Notes: generated from the letters alone by a model not told the origin. A DNA stretch of 64,000 nt from Sporocytophaga sp. (GCA_024707265.1 JANQAB010000004.1:868001-932000); one strand, 5' to 3'. Shown: positions 19,022-31,826, counted from the first letter of the stretch. Translations and numbers: made by a program.

Positions 19022-19525
19022 ATGAAACGACTTCTTTCCATACTGATTTTAACTTTTTCATTTTATCACCTGGCTGTAGCCCAGGAAAAATTCGACTGGA
19101 ATGACTCAATATTTAAAGTCGGACAAACAAGGAATATTCCTTTAGCCTTGCTTTATAATGGATCTTCTACCTTAATTTGCAGTGAAGATGTGTACGGCAT
19201 TAATAAACTGACATTTGATTCCCTTGTAACATTCTTGAATAAGAATACGGAAATATCTGCTGCTCTTATTTGGCACACAGGGACAATAGGTTCTGCCAAA
19301 TACAATTTTTTATTTAGCAACAAAGTAGCAGAATCTCTGCTTAAAGAATTGATTCGTCTTGGAATTAGTGCAAAAAGAATTACAGCCACTGGACTTGGGG
19401 AATCACGACCTATCATAAGTGAGGAGGAAATAAAAAACAATGAGGATGATGATAAAAAGTTCCAACTAGATCGTATTAATAGGCGAGTAGAAATTATTAT
19501 AACAGCAGCTCCTGTCAGAAAATAA
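19022..19525 (+). CDS. Secreted OmpA-like C-terminal domain protein, tandem copy 2
   Basis: A 167-aa paralog of the preceding gene: same signal type, the block EKFDWNDSIFKVGQTRN, and LIRLGISAKRITATGLGESRP followed by INRRVEIIITAAP, closer to canonical OmpA (NRRVEI). The two differ most in the region after residue 40, where copy 1 has Cys pairs (GPCGLYPC) and copy 2 one Cys (LICSEDV). Divergence with conserved core suggests separate roles or partners. Confidence 0.75.
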   Translation: MKRLLSILILTFSFYHLAVAQEKFDWNDSIFKVGQTRNIPLALLYNGSSTLICSEDVYGINKLTFDSLVTFLNKNTEISAALIWHTGTIGSAKYNFLFSNKVAESLLKELIRLGISAKRITATGLGESRPIISEEEIKNNEDDDKKFQLDRINRRVEIIITAAPVRK

Positions 19526-19829
19526 ACAATAAGTAGTCTGATCGATTCAGTTGTATTCGATTAAATTTATTAGAAAATATATTCTAAAAGTCTTAGCTTA
19601 AGCTAACCCTTTCAGAAATCGCCTCCATTGAGAATATCACTTTTTGATGTTAATATTTCAATATTCATTTTTTTATATATCTGACTTCCGGGAAACAAAG
19701 CCTAATAGGAATTTTGGAAAACAAAGTTTAGGGAATATGGTTGTCACCAGTGACCTAACCTATAAATGTGTACGATTATTTTTACCAAATTGAAAGTTAG
19801 GATTTCAATAATAAAGTCATTCAAATAAA
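19526..19829. other. Intergenic region, no gene seen
   Basis: About 300 bp before the epoxide hydrolase gene, on the same strand. No coding frame or hairpin stood out. Confidence 0.45.
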
Positions 19830-21176
19830 ATGAAAAAACTACTTGTTTTTTCCGGGATAGTATTGGCAGGAATTATGTTCCTTGCTTTTTCACAGAATGT
19901 TTCCGAAAGGTTGAATCACACAGTACCAGCGGCTTTTACTATGGCAGCAATTATTGGATACTTATCTACGAAGGAGGAAAAATCGGTGGACGATAAGTCT
20001 GTCCGACCATTTCAGATCAACATTCCTGAAGAAGAAATTGTCGACCTTCGTAAACGCATAGAAGGAACAAGATGGCCGGATAAGGAAACTGTTTCCGATC
20101 AGTCGCAGGGAGTACCGTTGTCCGTTATGAAAGCAGTTGCCGCTTATTGGGCTAAGGATTATGACTGGCGCAAGTGTGAAAAGAGACTAAACTCTTATCC
20201 ACAGTTTATTACCAATATTGATGGTCTTGATGTTCATTTCATCCATGTACGTTCTAAGAACCCAAACGCTCTACCGATAATCATTACTCACGGATGGCCA
20301 GGTTCATTCATTGAACAATTAAAAATTGTAGGTCCGTTGACAGATCCAACGGCATTTGGTGGAAAGGCTGGTGACGCTTTTGATGTCGTGATTCCTTCTC
20401 TTCCCGGATATGGATTTTCAGGTAAACCAACGACTACAGGTTGGGATCCTCAAAGAGTAGCTAAAACCTGGATTACTTTGATGAAGCGCCTTAGATATAC
20501 TAGATTTGTAGCACAGGGTGGAGATTGGGGCAATGCAGTAACAGAGCAAATGGCCCTTCAAAAGCCTCCTGAATTAATTGGCATCCATACCAATATGCCT
20601 GCTACTGTTCCAGCCAACATTGAGACAGCTCTTCAGAATGGCAGTCCTAGTCCATCCAACCTCTCATCTGAAGAAAAGCAGGCATGGAATCAGCTGAGTT
20701 TTTTCTATAAACACGGCTTAGGATACGCCAATGAAATGGCCAACCGTCCTCAGACACTATACGCTCTGGCTGACTCACCCATAGGTCTGGCAGCATGGAT
20801 GATGGATCATGATTCGACCAGCCTTAAGCTCATGTCAAGGGTTTTTGAAGGTAAGCCGGAAGGACTTAGCAAAGACGATATCCTTGATGATATCACTTTA
20901 TATTGGTTTACCAATACAGCAATCTCGTCAGCTCGTCTTTATTGGGAAAGTAAACTGGCTTTCTTTGCTCCTAAAAACGTGACTATTCCTGTTGCGGTGA
21001 GTGTTTTTCCGGAAGAACTTTATTCAGCTCCCAAAAGCTGGACAGAAAAAGCATATCCGAATCTCATACATTATAACAGACTTAATAAAGGTGGGCACTT
21101 TGCTGCCTGGGAACAACCAGAGGTGTTCGCAGAAGAACTTCGTAAATCATTTAAATCTTTACGAAAACAAGGATAG
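19830..21176 (+). CDS. Secreted epoxide hydrolase-like alpha/beta hydrolase
   Basis: A 448-aa enzyme of the microsomal-type epoxide hydrolase family. An N-terminal hydrophobic segment (MKKLLVFSGIVLAGIMFLAFS) suggests export or a membrane anchor. Residues about 58-165 are the EHN lid (RPFQINIPEEEIVDLRKRI, TRWPD). The alpha/beta core has the oxyanion motif HGWPGS, the nucleophile Asp in QGGDWGN, and the catalytic His in NKGGHFAAWEQPE. Length fits the family. It converges on katG with a shared terminator at 21235. Substrate unknown. Confidence 0.88.
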   Translation: MKKLLVFSGIVLAGIMFLAFSQNVSERLNHTVPAAFTMAAIIGYLSTKEEKSVDDKSVRPFQINIPEEEIVDLRKRIEGTRWPDKETVSDQSQGVPLSVMKAVAAYWAKDYDWRKCEKRLNSYPQFITNIDGLDVHFIHVRSKNPNALPIIITHGWPGSFIEQLKIVGPLTDPTAFGGKAGDAFDVVIPSLPGYGFSGKPTTTGWDPQRVAKTWITLMKRLRYTRFVAQGGDWGNAVTEQMALQKPPELIGIHTNMPATVPANIETALQNGSPSPSNLSSEEKQAWNQLSFFYKHGLGYANEMANRPQTLYALADSPIGLAAWMMDHDSTSLKLMSRVFEGKPEGLSKDDILDDITLYWFTNTAISSARLYWESKLAFFAPKNVTIPVAVSVFPEELYSAPKSWTEKAYPNLIHYNRLNKGGHFAAWEQPEVFAEELRKSFKSLRKQG

Positions 21177-21234
21177 ATTATATATCAGGATACTTTGAGA
21201 GAAGCTATTTATTGAGTTCAGATATTTAAACAAC

Positions 21235-21262
21235 AAAGCCTGTACAATTTGCACAGGCTTTT
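21235..21262. terminator. Bidirectional terminator hairpin
   Basis: Stem AAAGCCTGT/ACAGGCTTT with a 9-nt loop followed by T-rich sequence, between the convergent epoxide hydrolase and katG genes. Confidence 0.75.
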
Positions 21263-21312
21263 GTTGTGACTATATGGAATTGATTGAAAATTCTTTGATT
21301 AAACCTCAACAA

Positions 21313-23971
<2,659 letters not shown>

Positions 23972-24332
23972 TTATAAATTAAAGTCTCCTTCAAGAGTTG
24001 TAACCGCCTGGCCCAATATATACACTTTCTCATCTTTCAAAAGCACTTCCATTTCTCCTGTTCTTTCCGAAATCTGAAAAGCATTCATATTTTGTTTCCC
24101 TAGTTTCTTTGCCCCAGTATGGTGTAAGAAAGGTCTGAACAGCTCCAGTGACAGGGTCTTCATTACTTCCAGACCAGGGCCAGAAGTATCGGTATTGAAA
24201 ATCGTATTTATCAATTTGAGATTTAGCAGTAACACATATGCCGTTAATGTTTTGATATGACTTGACTAAAGAGGGATAATCAGGTTTTAATTGAGCTAAT
24301 TCTTCACTGGTATCTATTTGAATCAAGACCAT
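23972..24332 (-). pseudogene. Truncated, frameshifted PhzF-family protein
   Basis: Only the C-terminal half of a PhzF/YddE-like epimerase fold. First frame (from 24332): IDTSEELAQLKPDYPSL, RYFWPWSGSNEDPVTGA (family motif NEDPVTG) and TPYWGK. Second frame (24235-23972): AKKLGKQNMNAFQISERTGEMEV and an end at GDFNL. One G fewer in the GGGG run (plus strand CCCC 24112-24115) joins them as PYWAKKLGKQNMN. No N-terminal half is present in the next 350 bp upstream, so this is decay and not only a sequencing slip. Confidence 0.75.
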
Positions 24333-24699
24333 TTTTGTTTCCTTACAGAATTTTACTTCTTGATGAAACCAACTTTTACCATATTGCCCACTTTACAAAA
24401 AATCGACTTTTATTAATATATCTATACTCAACATCTTGTATATCTCAACTGTATTGAGAATAGATACACGTTAAAAGACGAATTGGATCCAGCTGTTCAT
24501 TTATCTATTTCTTATTTTATTATAGCCATATCATTTGATGTGGCTATTTTTTAAGATGAGAGGCAATGAAACAAACCTGTTCAACAGAGTAATAATTTTT
24601 TAGAAGAATAGAATAAAATAGGAGTTTTCGAAATCGGAGAGTGATGAACATTAAACAAAGCTAGGGATTATATGTTATGCTCGTCTAGTCAGAAAAGAT
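24333..24699. other. Intergenic region with orphan hairpin
   Basis: No gene seen. A + strand hairpin (stem ATAGCCA/TGGCTAT, 24522-24547) is followed by TTTTTT and looks like an intrinsic terminator, yet no gene on the + strand precedes it in this gap. Confidence 0.5.
24522..24552 (+). terminator. Orphan intrinsic-type terminator
   Basis: ATAGCCA...TGGCTAT stem, about 12-nt inner part that can partly pair, followed by a run of six T's. It has no obvious upstream + strand gene, so it may end a non-coding RNA, be a remnant or sit by chance. Confidence 0.45.
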
Positions 24700-25446
24700 A
24701 TGTTTAAAATTTTTAAAAACATCTCCTTTATAGGTCTATTGCTTTTATCAGCTTGCGGAGGAGAAAATACAGAACCCTATGTAAATGAACCTGGAGCTGA
24801 GGAATCAGCAAAAAAAGATGTACTGGAAAGAGGAGCTGATGTCATGCAAAATAAGGCTCCTATCAATGCTATCAATGTCTATCTTGATGGATTTCACTTT
24901 TATAATGGAAATATGAAAGGACAGATGGAAGCGCATCATTTCTGTACTGTTCTTAATGAAGATGTTACTCAGTGTATCATATATGATGGAAATGTAAAAG
25001 ATGCTCATATCATGGGAGTTGAGTATATCGTTTCTGAGAAACTTTTTAAAAGCTTACCAGAAGATGAAAAGAAACTCTGGCATAGTCATAATCATGAAGT
25101 AAAATCCGGAACACTAATAGCTCCAGGGATACCTGAATTAGCAGAACATGAATTAATGGAAAAACTGGTTTCCACTTATGGAAAGACCTGGCATACCTGG
25201 CATACAGATCAGGATAAAGAATTGCCATACGGATCGCCTCAACTCATGATGGGATTTACCAAGGATGGACAACTTGAAGATTCTTTAATTAAAAAGAGAG
25301 ATAAGAATTTTGAAATTTCGACAGGAGAAAAAAGAAAGAACAGGGCTGATATACCTGATCATAAAATTTTGCCCGGAGCTGATTCGTGGCAAGATGGAAA
25401 GGTAATACAATTACCATCTTTAACAAAGCACGAACACAAGCACTGA
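24700..25446 (+). CDS. DUF1264 (OBAP-family) lipoprotein
   Basis: A 248-aa lipoprotein (LLLLSACGGEN, Cys 19). The mature sequence carries the DUF1264 signature: YLDGFHFYNGNMKGQMEAHHFC, QCIIYDGN, GVEYIVSEKLF, LWHSHNHEVKSG and KTWHTWHTDQDKELPYG. The family is related to plant oil-body-associated proteins; no enzymatic role is established to my knowledge. It is His-rich (HHFC, HSHNHE, HTWHTD, HEHKH at the end), so metal binding is possible. Transcribed alone. Confidence 0.85.
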   Translation: MFKIFKNISFIGLLLLSACGGENTEPYVNEPGAEESAKKDVLERGADVMQNKAPINAINVYLDGFHFYNGNMKGQMEAHHFCTVLNEDVTQCIIYDGNVKDAHIMGVEYIVSEKLFKSLPEDEKKLWHSHNHEVKSGTLIAPGIPELAEHELMEKLVSTYGKTWHTWHTDQDKELPYGSPQLMMGFTKDGQLEDSLIKKRDKNFEISTGEKRKNRADIPDHKILPGADSWQDGKVIQLPSLTKHEHKH

Positions 25447-25496
25447 ATTAACTAAAGAAGCTATTATAGCAGATCTTATTTTCAAAAGAGATATAC

Positions 25497-26126
25497 TTAG
25501 TTTTTCTCAAATGCCAATACCAAGGCTAAGCTTGATAAAATAGCGACTTTACTCCACTTAGTTATTTTCCAAAAATGTAAATTATTCAAGTACGTGGATA
25601 ATTTTCCTGAAAAGTAAGCGATCGCCGCAAAAATGACTAAAGCCTGAAGCATAAAAATGAATCCTAGAACAATCATTTGAAAGGTAACATTCGGTTCATT
25701 TTTATTAATGAACTGAGGTAAGAATGCAATAAAGAATAGTGTGACCTTGGGATTCAATACATTCATAAAAAACCCTTTTTTAATAAGAGCAATTGAACCT
25801 TCTGTTGTTCTTGAAATTTCTGAAGACAATTCTACTCCTTCCGGTTTTTCTTTAAATGCTTTGTAAGACATATATAAAAGATATCCTGCTCCCAGATATT
25901 TAATAAAGGAAAATACAGTCGCCGATTGTTGGATAATTAAGGATAAACCAGTAGCAGCACCTAAAGTATGGATGAGCACACCAAGTGATAATCCTATGGC
26001 AATCAGGATTCCGTTCCTCTGGCCTTTGGTTAAGCTTTCTGTAAGCACAAAAATGTTATCAGGCCCGGGCATTAACGATAGTAATATGGAGGCTCCTAAA
26101 AAGGAGAGTATTAATTCTAACTGCAT
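25497..26126 (-). CDS. LysE/RhtB-family amino-acid exporter
   Basis: A 209-aa inner-membrane protein with five or six hydrophobic segments. It has the family N-terminal motif SLMPGPDNIFVLTESLTKGQRNG near residue 18 and GAGYLLYMSYKAFK near 68, then KKGFFMNVLNPKVTLFFIAFLP near 113. Exports an amino acid or derivative; which one is unknown. Convergent with the DUF1264 lipoprotein gene. Confidence 0.9.
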   Translation of the reverse strand: MQLELILSFLGASILLSLMPGPDNIFVLTESLTKGQRNGILIAIGLSLGVLIHTLGAATGLSLIIQQSATVFSFIKYLGAGYLLYMSYKAFKEKPEGVELSSEISRTTEGSIALIKKGFFMNVLNPKVTLFFIAFLPQFINKNEPNVTFQMIVLGFIFMLQALVIFAAIAYFSGKLSTYLNNLHFWKITKWSKVAILSSLALVLAFEKN

Positions 26127-26620
26127 TTAAAATATACAACTTATGTTTATTCAACGTTTATTCATTTTGAATTTTTACATATGGATCAAATGAAGGGAAC
26201 ATTCTAGATTTTCTTATTGGATTAGCTATTTATGTCAGCTCTTATTTCAAAAATATTTATAGTTCTTTTATTGAATTTTTTACAAAAAAACGTGACTTTT
26301 AATGAAATCGTTTGTACTTACTTTTTTATATAGCCTCAAAATAGCATAATAAATCACATTCATTTCAATTTAATCAGAGTTACGCTAGTTTGGTATACCT
26401 ATAAGGTTCATTCATCCTGGTTTTAATATTATTTACTTTTTTAGAAAAAAATCAGTGTGACTTTTTATCCCCATCATTGTACATAATAAAAAGGGAAACA
26501 AATAAATTACCTAACCTTCATGTATTGATAAGTAATAGGCTTCTTACTCTTTGCATATAAAGAGCCGCTATTACATGCTCCTATCAAAAGAATAGGTAAA
26601 CAGAAATGTATTAAACTAAT
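26127..26620. other. Intergenic region, no gene seen
   Basis: About 490 bp between divergent LysE and mannanase genes. A+T-rich, no coding frame; must hold the mannanase operon promoter. Confidence 0.5.
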
Positions 26621-28709
26621 ATGAATAAACTTATGAAAAAACTACTACAAACTTTTTTTCTGATTTTGGTGCCAATGCTTTCTATGGCGCAAGGTTTTAC
26701 TACTAATAATGTTAATGGTAATCTGATAGATGCTTGTGGAAATAACTTCATTATGAAAGGAATGAATGTTCCTTTGGCATGGTATGTTAATGATGTGAAT
26801 GGTAGTATAACCGCATTAAAGAACAATACTCAATCCAATTGTCTTCGTATTGTAGTACAAACCAATACTTCTGATAATGCCTGGCAGACAACTGTTGTGA
26901 ACTGTATCAAAAATAAGATCATTCCAATGGTAGAGTTACATGATGTTACAGGTAGTACTGATCCTGCACGTTTAAAAGCGATGGGTGATTTCTGGGCCAC
27001 CAAAGCATCATTCTTTAATAATACTAATTTTAATGGTGTGGACATTAAGAAACATATTTTGATTAATCTGGCAAACGAGTGGGGAACCTGGCAAACAGCC
27101 AACAATAAGAATTCAGTTTGGAGAGATGCAGTCATAAATGCCATAAAGCCAATGAGAGATGCCGGTATTACCACAACCATTGTTATAGATGCAGTTGGAT
27201 ACGGACAAGACATTGATGATGCCTATAACATCAGAACCTATGCGAAGGATATTCAAAGAGCGGATAATGGTTATCTTGGTGGGCCCAGCAATAGCACTCA
27301 GAAGGCCAATCTCCTATTTTCCATACATATGTATTGTGAATGGAGAAAAGGAGGGGATAACATTGCAATAGTTAATACGATCAAGAGTTCAGGTATTCCT
27401 GTTATTGTCGGAGAGTTCGGTTATCAGCATGCTACTGATGGTTCATGCGATATTGACGAACAGTCAATTCTTGATATATGTCAGTCAGGAGGAGTGGGAT
27501 GGCTGGCCTGGTCACAAAAAGGAAATGGTGGTGGCGTAGAATATCTTGACTTGTGTAATGACTGGGCTTGTACCAGCTTATCCAACTGGGGAAATACAGT
27601 TATCAATGGTAGAAACGGTACTAAGACTGCTGTGGAGTGTGCAGTATTTTCAAATCCTAATTGTACAAGCTCCTGCACTACACCGGCTCCAGTTGTAACC
27701 GCAACCAGAACCTACTGTCTTAATTCTTCTTCTACACCGCTTACAGCAACAGGAACTGCTTTAAAATGGTATACTGATGCCACTGCAGGTACTGCAAGTA
27801 CATCAGCTCCAGTTCCAGGAACAGCTGTTGCAGGTATTACAACTTACTATGTTTCCCAAACGCTGAATGGCTGTGAAGGTCCAAGGGCTGCTATTGTAGT
27901 TACTGTTAATTCATTACCTGCTATGGAATCTTATATGTCTGTTAATGGTGGCCCCTGGGGGGGCACAAGCGGCAGTATCTTTATGTGAAGGAGGAAGTCT
28001 TGGAATAGGTCCTCACCCGTATGATGTTGAGTCTGGCTGGTCATGGACAGGACCTGGAAATTTTACTTCCTCTGCACGTGAAATATCATTTACAGATATT
28101 AAACCAGCTCAATCGGGTACTTATAATGTGACCTTTACTGATGCCAATAATTGCAACAATAGTCTGTCAATACCTTTAACAGTTCATGCAAAACCTGCAA
28201 TAACAATTACTTCTCCTTTAGATAATTCTGTTATTACAGCCAATCCGGCTGATATTGATATTGAGGTTTCAGTGACAGGGAATAACATCAGCAATATGCA
28301 GTTTTTGAATGGAACAACACTGCTGGGGCAGGATGCTGCAGCGCCTTATAGCTTCAGTTGGAATAATGTTGCTAATGGTTCTTATTCCATCTTAGTAAGA
28401 GCTACAGATGCCAACAATTGTAATAATTCAGAGTCTGTCAGTTTTACAGTAAACAATGTAATAACCTCATTGGAAGAAGGTGAATATGGAGATAAATCGA
28501 TTTGCTATCCCAATCCGTTTCATCATCAGTTTACCATTAGACCAGGTGCGGAGCTTGAATTTGCCATTATGGATGTTATGGGTAATGTAAAGGAGCAGGG
28601 TATAGCAAGGAGCCAAATTCAGGTGGGGGAGTCATTGGTTCCAGGTATATATTTTCTTAAAGTAAATGTTAACTCTAAAGAAAATATGATAAAGATTATA
28701 AAAGAATAA
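26621..28709 (+). pseudogene. GH5 (subfamily 8-like) endo-mannanase with Ig-like modules and T9SS type A domain, frameshifted
   Basis: Secreted beta-mannanase-like enzyme. Signal peptide, then a GH5 barrel at about 25-345: acid/base Glu in INLANEWGTW, nucleophile Glu in VIVGEFGYQH, GVGWLAWSQKGNGGGVEYLDL, matching Bacillus-type GH5_8 mannanases. Then an Ig-like module, a repeated PKD/Ig-like pair and a C-terminal type A sorting domain (CYPNPFHHQFTI ... GIYFLKVN). The frame breaks at a G7 run (27957-27963); six G's give GPWGAQAAVSLCEGGSLG, in line with the paralogous module of the next gene. As written the catalytic domain is intact but the secretion domain is out of frame. Confidence 0.85.
27981..28709 (+). 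repeat. 729-bp duplicated module, copy 1 (3' end of mannanase gene)
   Basis: Starts LCEGGSLGIGPHPYDVESG and ends at the stop. Aligns without gaps to 29893-30621; roughly nine in ten residues agree by eye. Confidence 0.9.
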
Positions 28710-28713
28710 TTCT

Positions 28714-30621
28714 ATGCAATCTTTGGTGAAATACAGCATTATCCTGTTACTGCAAAGTATGTTTTTTTTGTCTTTGTCTCTTCAGGCCCAGGATCCTAAT
28801 TTTCATATTTATCTTTGTTTCGGGCAATCTAATATGGATGGCACCGGAGCTATTGAGAATCAGGACAGGGTTACGAATTCAAGAGTGAAGATGCTTCAGG
28901 ATCAGACATGTTCTAACCTCGGAAGAACCTATGGAACTTGGTATACAGCGATACCTCCGTTAAGCAGATGTTGGAATGGTTTAGGTCCTGCTGATCAGTT
29001 TGGAAAAGAGATGGCCAGTAATATGCCTGCAAATGTAACAATCGGTCTGGTGGTGACTGGCTATGGAGGATGCGATATTGCTTTCTTTCAGAAGGGTGCG
29101 CCATTAGGAAAGGCCAGTATTTCCGGAGGGACAGCAGCTGATATTCCTTCACAGTTTACAGGAGGGTATGCCTGGATGCTGGACCTGGCAAAGAAAGCAC
29201 AGACTGTCGGAGTTATAAAAGGGATGATCTTTCATCAGGGAGAAACCAATACCAATGATCAGAACTGGAAATATAAAGTACAGGAGATTGTGAACAACCT
29301 CCGTACTGACCTTGGGATTGGCAATGTACCTTTTCTGGCAGGAGAGCTGTTGTATTCGCAATATGGAGGATGCTGTAGTTCACATAATACTGAGATTAAT
29401 AAACTTCCGGGTTTAATTTCAAACTGTCAGGTCGTTTCCAGTAGCGGATTGGCAGGAAAGGACAATGCACATTTTACGAGCGCTTCTTACCGGGAATTAG
29501 GAATACGATATGCACAAAAGATGTTGCCCCTGGTTAATGTCAACAGCAATCCAACTCCAATTGTAAGTATTACAAACCCTACTGTTAATTCTTCCTTATG
29601 CACAGGTTCTTCTGTGAATATAACTGTAACAGCTACTATCACAACAGGAAGTATCAGTAAAGTTGATTTCTATGATGGTGGCACATTGTTAGGTTCAGAT
29701 AACTCTGCTCCTTATTCCTTTGTCTGGCAAAATCCAACCTCCGGATCTCATACTATTAGAGCAATAGCTACCAGTGCAACGAATGTTATATCCGATCCTT
29801 CAATTGTTCCGATTACTGTATATGATCCTCCAGTCATAAAACCTGTAATGCAATTGAATGGTGCTTCCTGGACAGAACAGAATAGTGCATCATTATGTGA
29901 AGGAGGAAGTCTTGGAATAGGTCCTCACCCTTATGATGTTGAGTCTGGCTGGTCGTGGACAGGACCTGGAAGTTTTACTTCATCTGTTCGTGAAATAACA
30001 TTTACAGATATTAAACCAACCCAATCCGGAACTTATAATGTTACCTTTACAGATGCCAACAATTGTAGCAACAGTCTGTCAATACCTGTAACGGTTCATA
30101 CCAAACCCACAATAACAATTACTTCTCCTTTAGATAATTCTGTTATTTCAGCCAATCCGGCTGATATTGATATTGAGGTCTCAGTGACAGGGAATAACAT
30201 CAGCAATTTACAGTTTTTGAATGGAACAACACTGCTGGGGCAGGATGCTGCAGCGCCTTATAGCTTCAGTTGGAATAATGCTGCTAACGGTTCTTATTCC
30301 ATCACAGTAAGAGCTACAGATGCCAACAATTGTAATAATTCAGAATCTGTTAATGTTACAGTAAACAATGTAATAACCTCATTGGAAGAAGGTGGATATA
30401 GTGATAAATCAATCTGTTATCCCAATCCATTTCATCATCAGTTTACCATTAGCCCCGGAGCAGAGCTTGAATTTTCGATTATGGATGTTATGGGTAATAT
30501 AAAGGAACAAGGAATGGCAAGCAGCACAATTCAGGTAGGGGAGTCATTGGTTCCGGGTATATATTTTCTTAAAGTAAATGTTAACTATAAAGAAAAGTTG
30601 ATAAAGGTTATTAAAGAGTAA
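28714..30621 (+). CDS. CE6/SASA-type acetyl (xylan) esterase with Ig-like modules and T9SS type A domain
   Basis: A 635-aa secreted protein, 4 bp after the mannanase stop, so translationally close in an operon. The signal peptide ends near residue 27. The SGNH-like SASA domain (about 30-275) has the catalytic Ser in CFGQSNMDG, HQGETNTNDQNW, and the His/Asp end DNAHFTSASYRELG. Then an Ig-like module (FYDGGTLLGSDNSAPYSF), the duplicated module, and a sorting domain (CYPNPFHHQFTI). Predicted to remove acetyl groups from hemicellulose or mannan; the natural substrate is not shown. Followed by a hairpin terminator. Confidence 0.85.
   Translation: MQSLVKYSIILLLQSMFFLSLSLQAQDPNFHIYLCFGQSNMDGTGAIENQDRVTNSRVKMLQDQTCSNLGRTYGTWYTAIPPLSRCWNGLGPADQFGKEMASNMPANVTIGLVVTGYGGCDIAFFQKGAPLGKASISGGTAADIPSQFTGGYAWMLDLAKKAQTVGVIKGMIFHQGETNTNDQNWKYKVQEIVNNLRTDLGIGNVPFLAGELLYSQYGGCCSSHNTEINKLPGLISNCQVVSSSGLAGKDNAHFTSASYRELGIRYAQKMLPLVNVNSNPTPIVSITNPTVNSSLCTGSSVNITVTATITTGSISKVDFYDGGTLLGSDNSAPYSFVWQNPTSGSHTIRAIATSATNVISDPSIVPITVYDPPVIKPVMQLNGASWTEQNSASLCEGGSLGIGPHPYDVESGWSWTGPGSFTSSVREITFTDIKPTQSGTYNVTFTDANNCSNSLSIPVTVHTKPTITITSPLDNSVISANPADIDIEVSVTGNNISNLQFLNGTTLLGQDAAAPYSFSWNNAANGSYSITVRATDANNCNNSESVNVTVNNVITSLEEGGYSDKSICYPNPFHHQFTISPGAELEFSIMDVMGNIKEQGMASSTIQVGESLVPGIYFLKVNVNYKEKLIKVIKE
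29893..30621 (+). repeat. 729-bp duplicated module, copy 2 (3' end of esterase gene)
   Basis: Gapless counterpart of 27981-28709, coding the same Ig-like pair and sorting domain. The offset between copies is 1,912 bp. Confidence 0.9.
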
Positions 30622-30637
30622 AGTTTTAATAGAGTGT

Positions 30638-30661
30638 AGAGACGCCATGCCAGGCGTCTCT
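30638..30661 (+). terminator. Terminator of the mannanase/esterase unit
   Basis: Stem AGAGACGCC/GGCGTCTCT, 6-nt loop, then a T-rich stretch; 17 bp after the esterase stop. Confidence 0.75.
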
Positions 30662-30767
30662 CTTTCAATAAAGATCAACAGTTGATGAAACAGATAAAAG
30701 GTGCTTGATTGGATTTGAATTTTAATATTATTCTTTCAGAATATTAGAAATAAATGTGTAAATGTCT

Positions 30768-31395
30768 CTATATAAACCTGGTGAGCTGTCCAAAATCCGT
30801 TATAGCAGTAAGGTCATTTCTATCAAGGTGCTGATTAATTTTATTATAAAGGACGGTATCGATACCTAACTCTGTTGCAGCTTTTATTTCTGAATCAGGA
30901 TCATCTCCTACAACCATTACTTCTTCAGGATAGTAACCATTGCGTATAAGTATATCTTTAAAAATATCTTTTTTTGTTTGGGATGAAATCTGAGGATCAA
31001 CAATGTGAATCTCTTCAAAATTGTCTCTTATATGCAGTTGATTCACTTTGCTTTGCTGAAGTTTAGTAAAGCCGGAAGTAACTAAATATTTTTTTAACCG
31101 CCATATGCTTTACCTTGGCATAATCTTCAAAGGGCTTTATTTCCTTTTCATAGGTGAGATTTTTCAGCAGGTTAATACATTTATGAGTTAATGCTTCACT
31201 GAAGTTAAACTCAGTCGCAACTTTCTGAAATGGCTTCCTCAATATTGCCTGTTTGATAGGGGTGATATCTTTAAACTCTCCACTTTCGGCAATTAGCAGA
31301 AACAAGTTTTTGAATACTTCTTCCCCAATAGAGTTTGCAGGATAGATGGTATTATCTAAATCTAATATGATTGCTTTCTTTTTCGTCTTTACCAT
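30768..31395 (-). pseudogene. HAD-superfamily hydrolase, frameshifted
   Basis: A HAD phosphatase-like protein. First frame (31395 down): nucleophile motif ILDLDNTIYPA near residue 12 and a helical cap. Second frame: NQLHIRDNFEEIHIVDPQ, and the acidic motif VVGDDPDSEIKAATELGIDT. The break is an A7 run (plus strand T7 31089-31095); with six the join reads VKKYLVTSGFTKLQQSKVNQLH, supplying the expected motif II threonine/serine. The corrected length is about 208 aa. Substrate unknown. Confidence 0.8.
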
Positions 31396-31484
31396 ACAGA
31401 GTTCAATATTCCTATGTTAACACCTCTAAAGAAATTAAAGGTTTAGGGAATTTTTAAAAATGTTAACTCATTATGAACGGTCTG

Positions 31485-31826
31485 TTATTCTTCCCCTGCA
31501 AAAACACCTAGTATAGTATCGACTTTATCAGAATCTGATGATTCAACGAGATACATTATTGATCCATTGTTTCCCCATCTGACAGAACCTTTTAAGTAGT
31601 TTGCCTTGGCGATATGGTCAGCATCTCCATAAGACTCTGTAAAAATTATAGTGATGGTTAATGTCTTATCATTGTTGGTCAGTTTCGCTGCATCCACAAT
31701 CCTTGTTGATTGTTTCAATGATTTCCAATCAAATGAAACCACTTCCACTTCTTCATCCAATGAATATAAAAATGCTTCAGCTCTGCTTTTGTCAGGATGG
31801 TTGATGTTTAATGTAGTTCTATTCAT
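31485..31826 (-). CDS. Conserved hypothetical protein
   Basis: A 113-aa acidic soluble protein without signal peptide; no family recognised. The composition looks coding (regular beta/helix pattern: DKTLTITIIFTESYGD, NGSIMYLVESSDSDK), and it starts with a clear ATG. Transcribed alone towards the HAD gene. Confidence 0.6.
   Translation of the reverse strand: MNRTTLNINHPDKSRAEAFLYSLDEEVEVVSFDWKSLKQSTRIVDAAKLTNNDKTLTITIIFTESYGDADHIAKANYLKGSVRWGNNGSIMYLVESSDSDKVDTILGVFAGEE

Noticed and set aside
26621..30621. A SusC/SusD polysaccharide-utilisation locus
   Set aside because: No TonB-dependent receptor or SusD-like lipoprotein is present near the enzymes.
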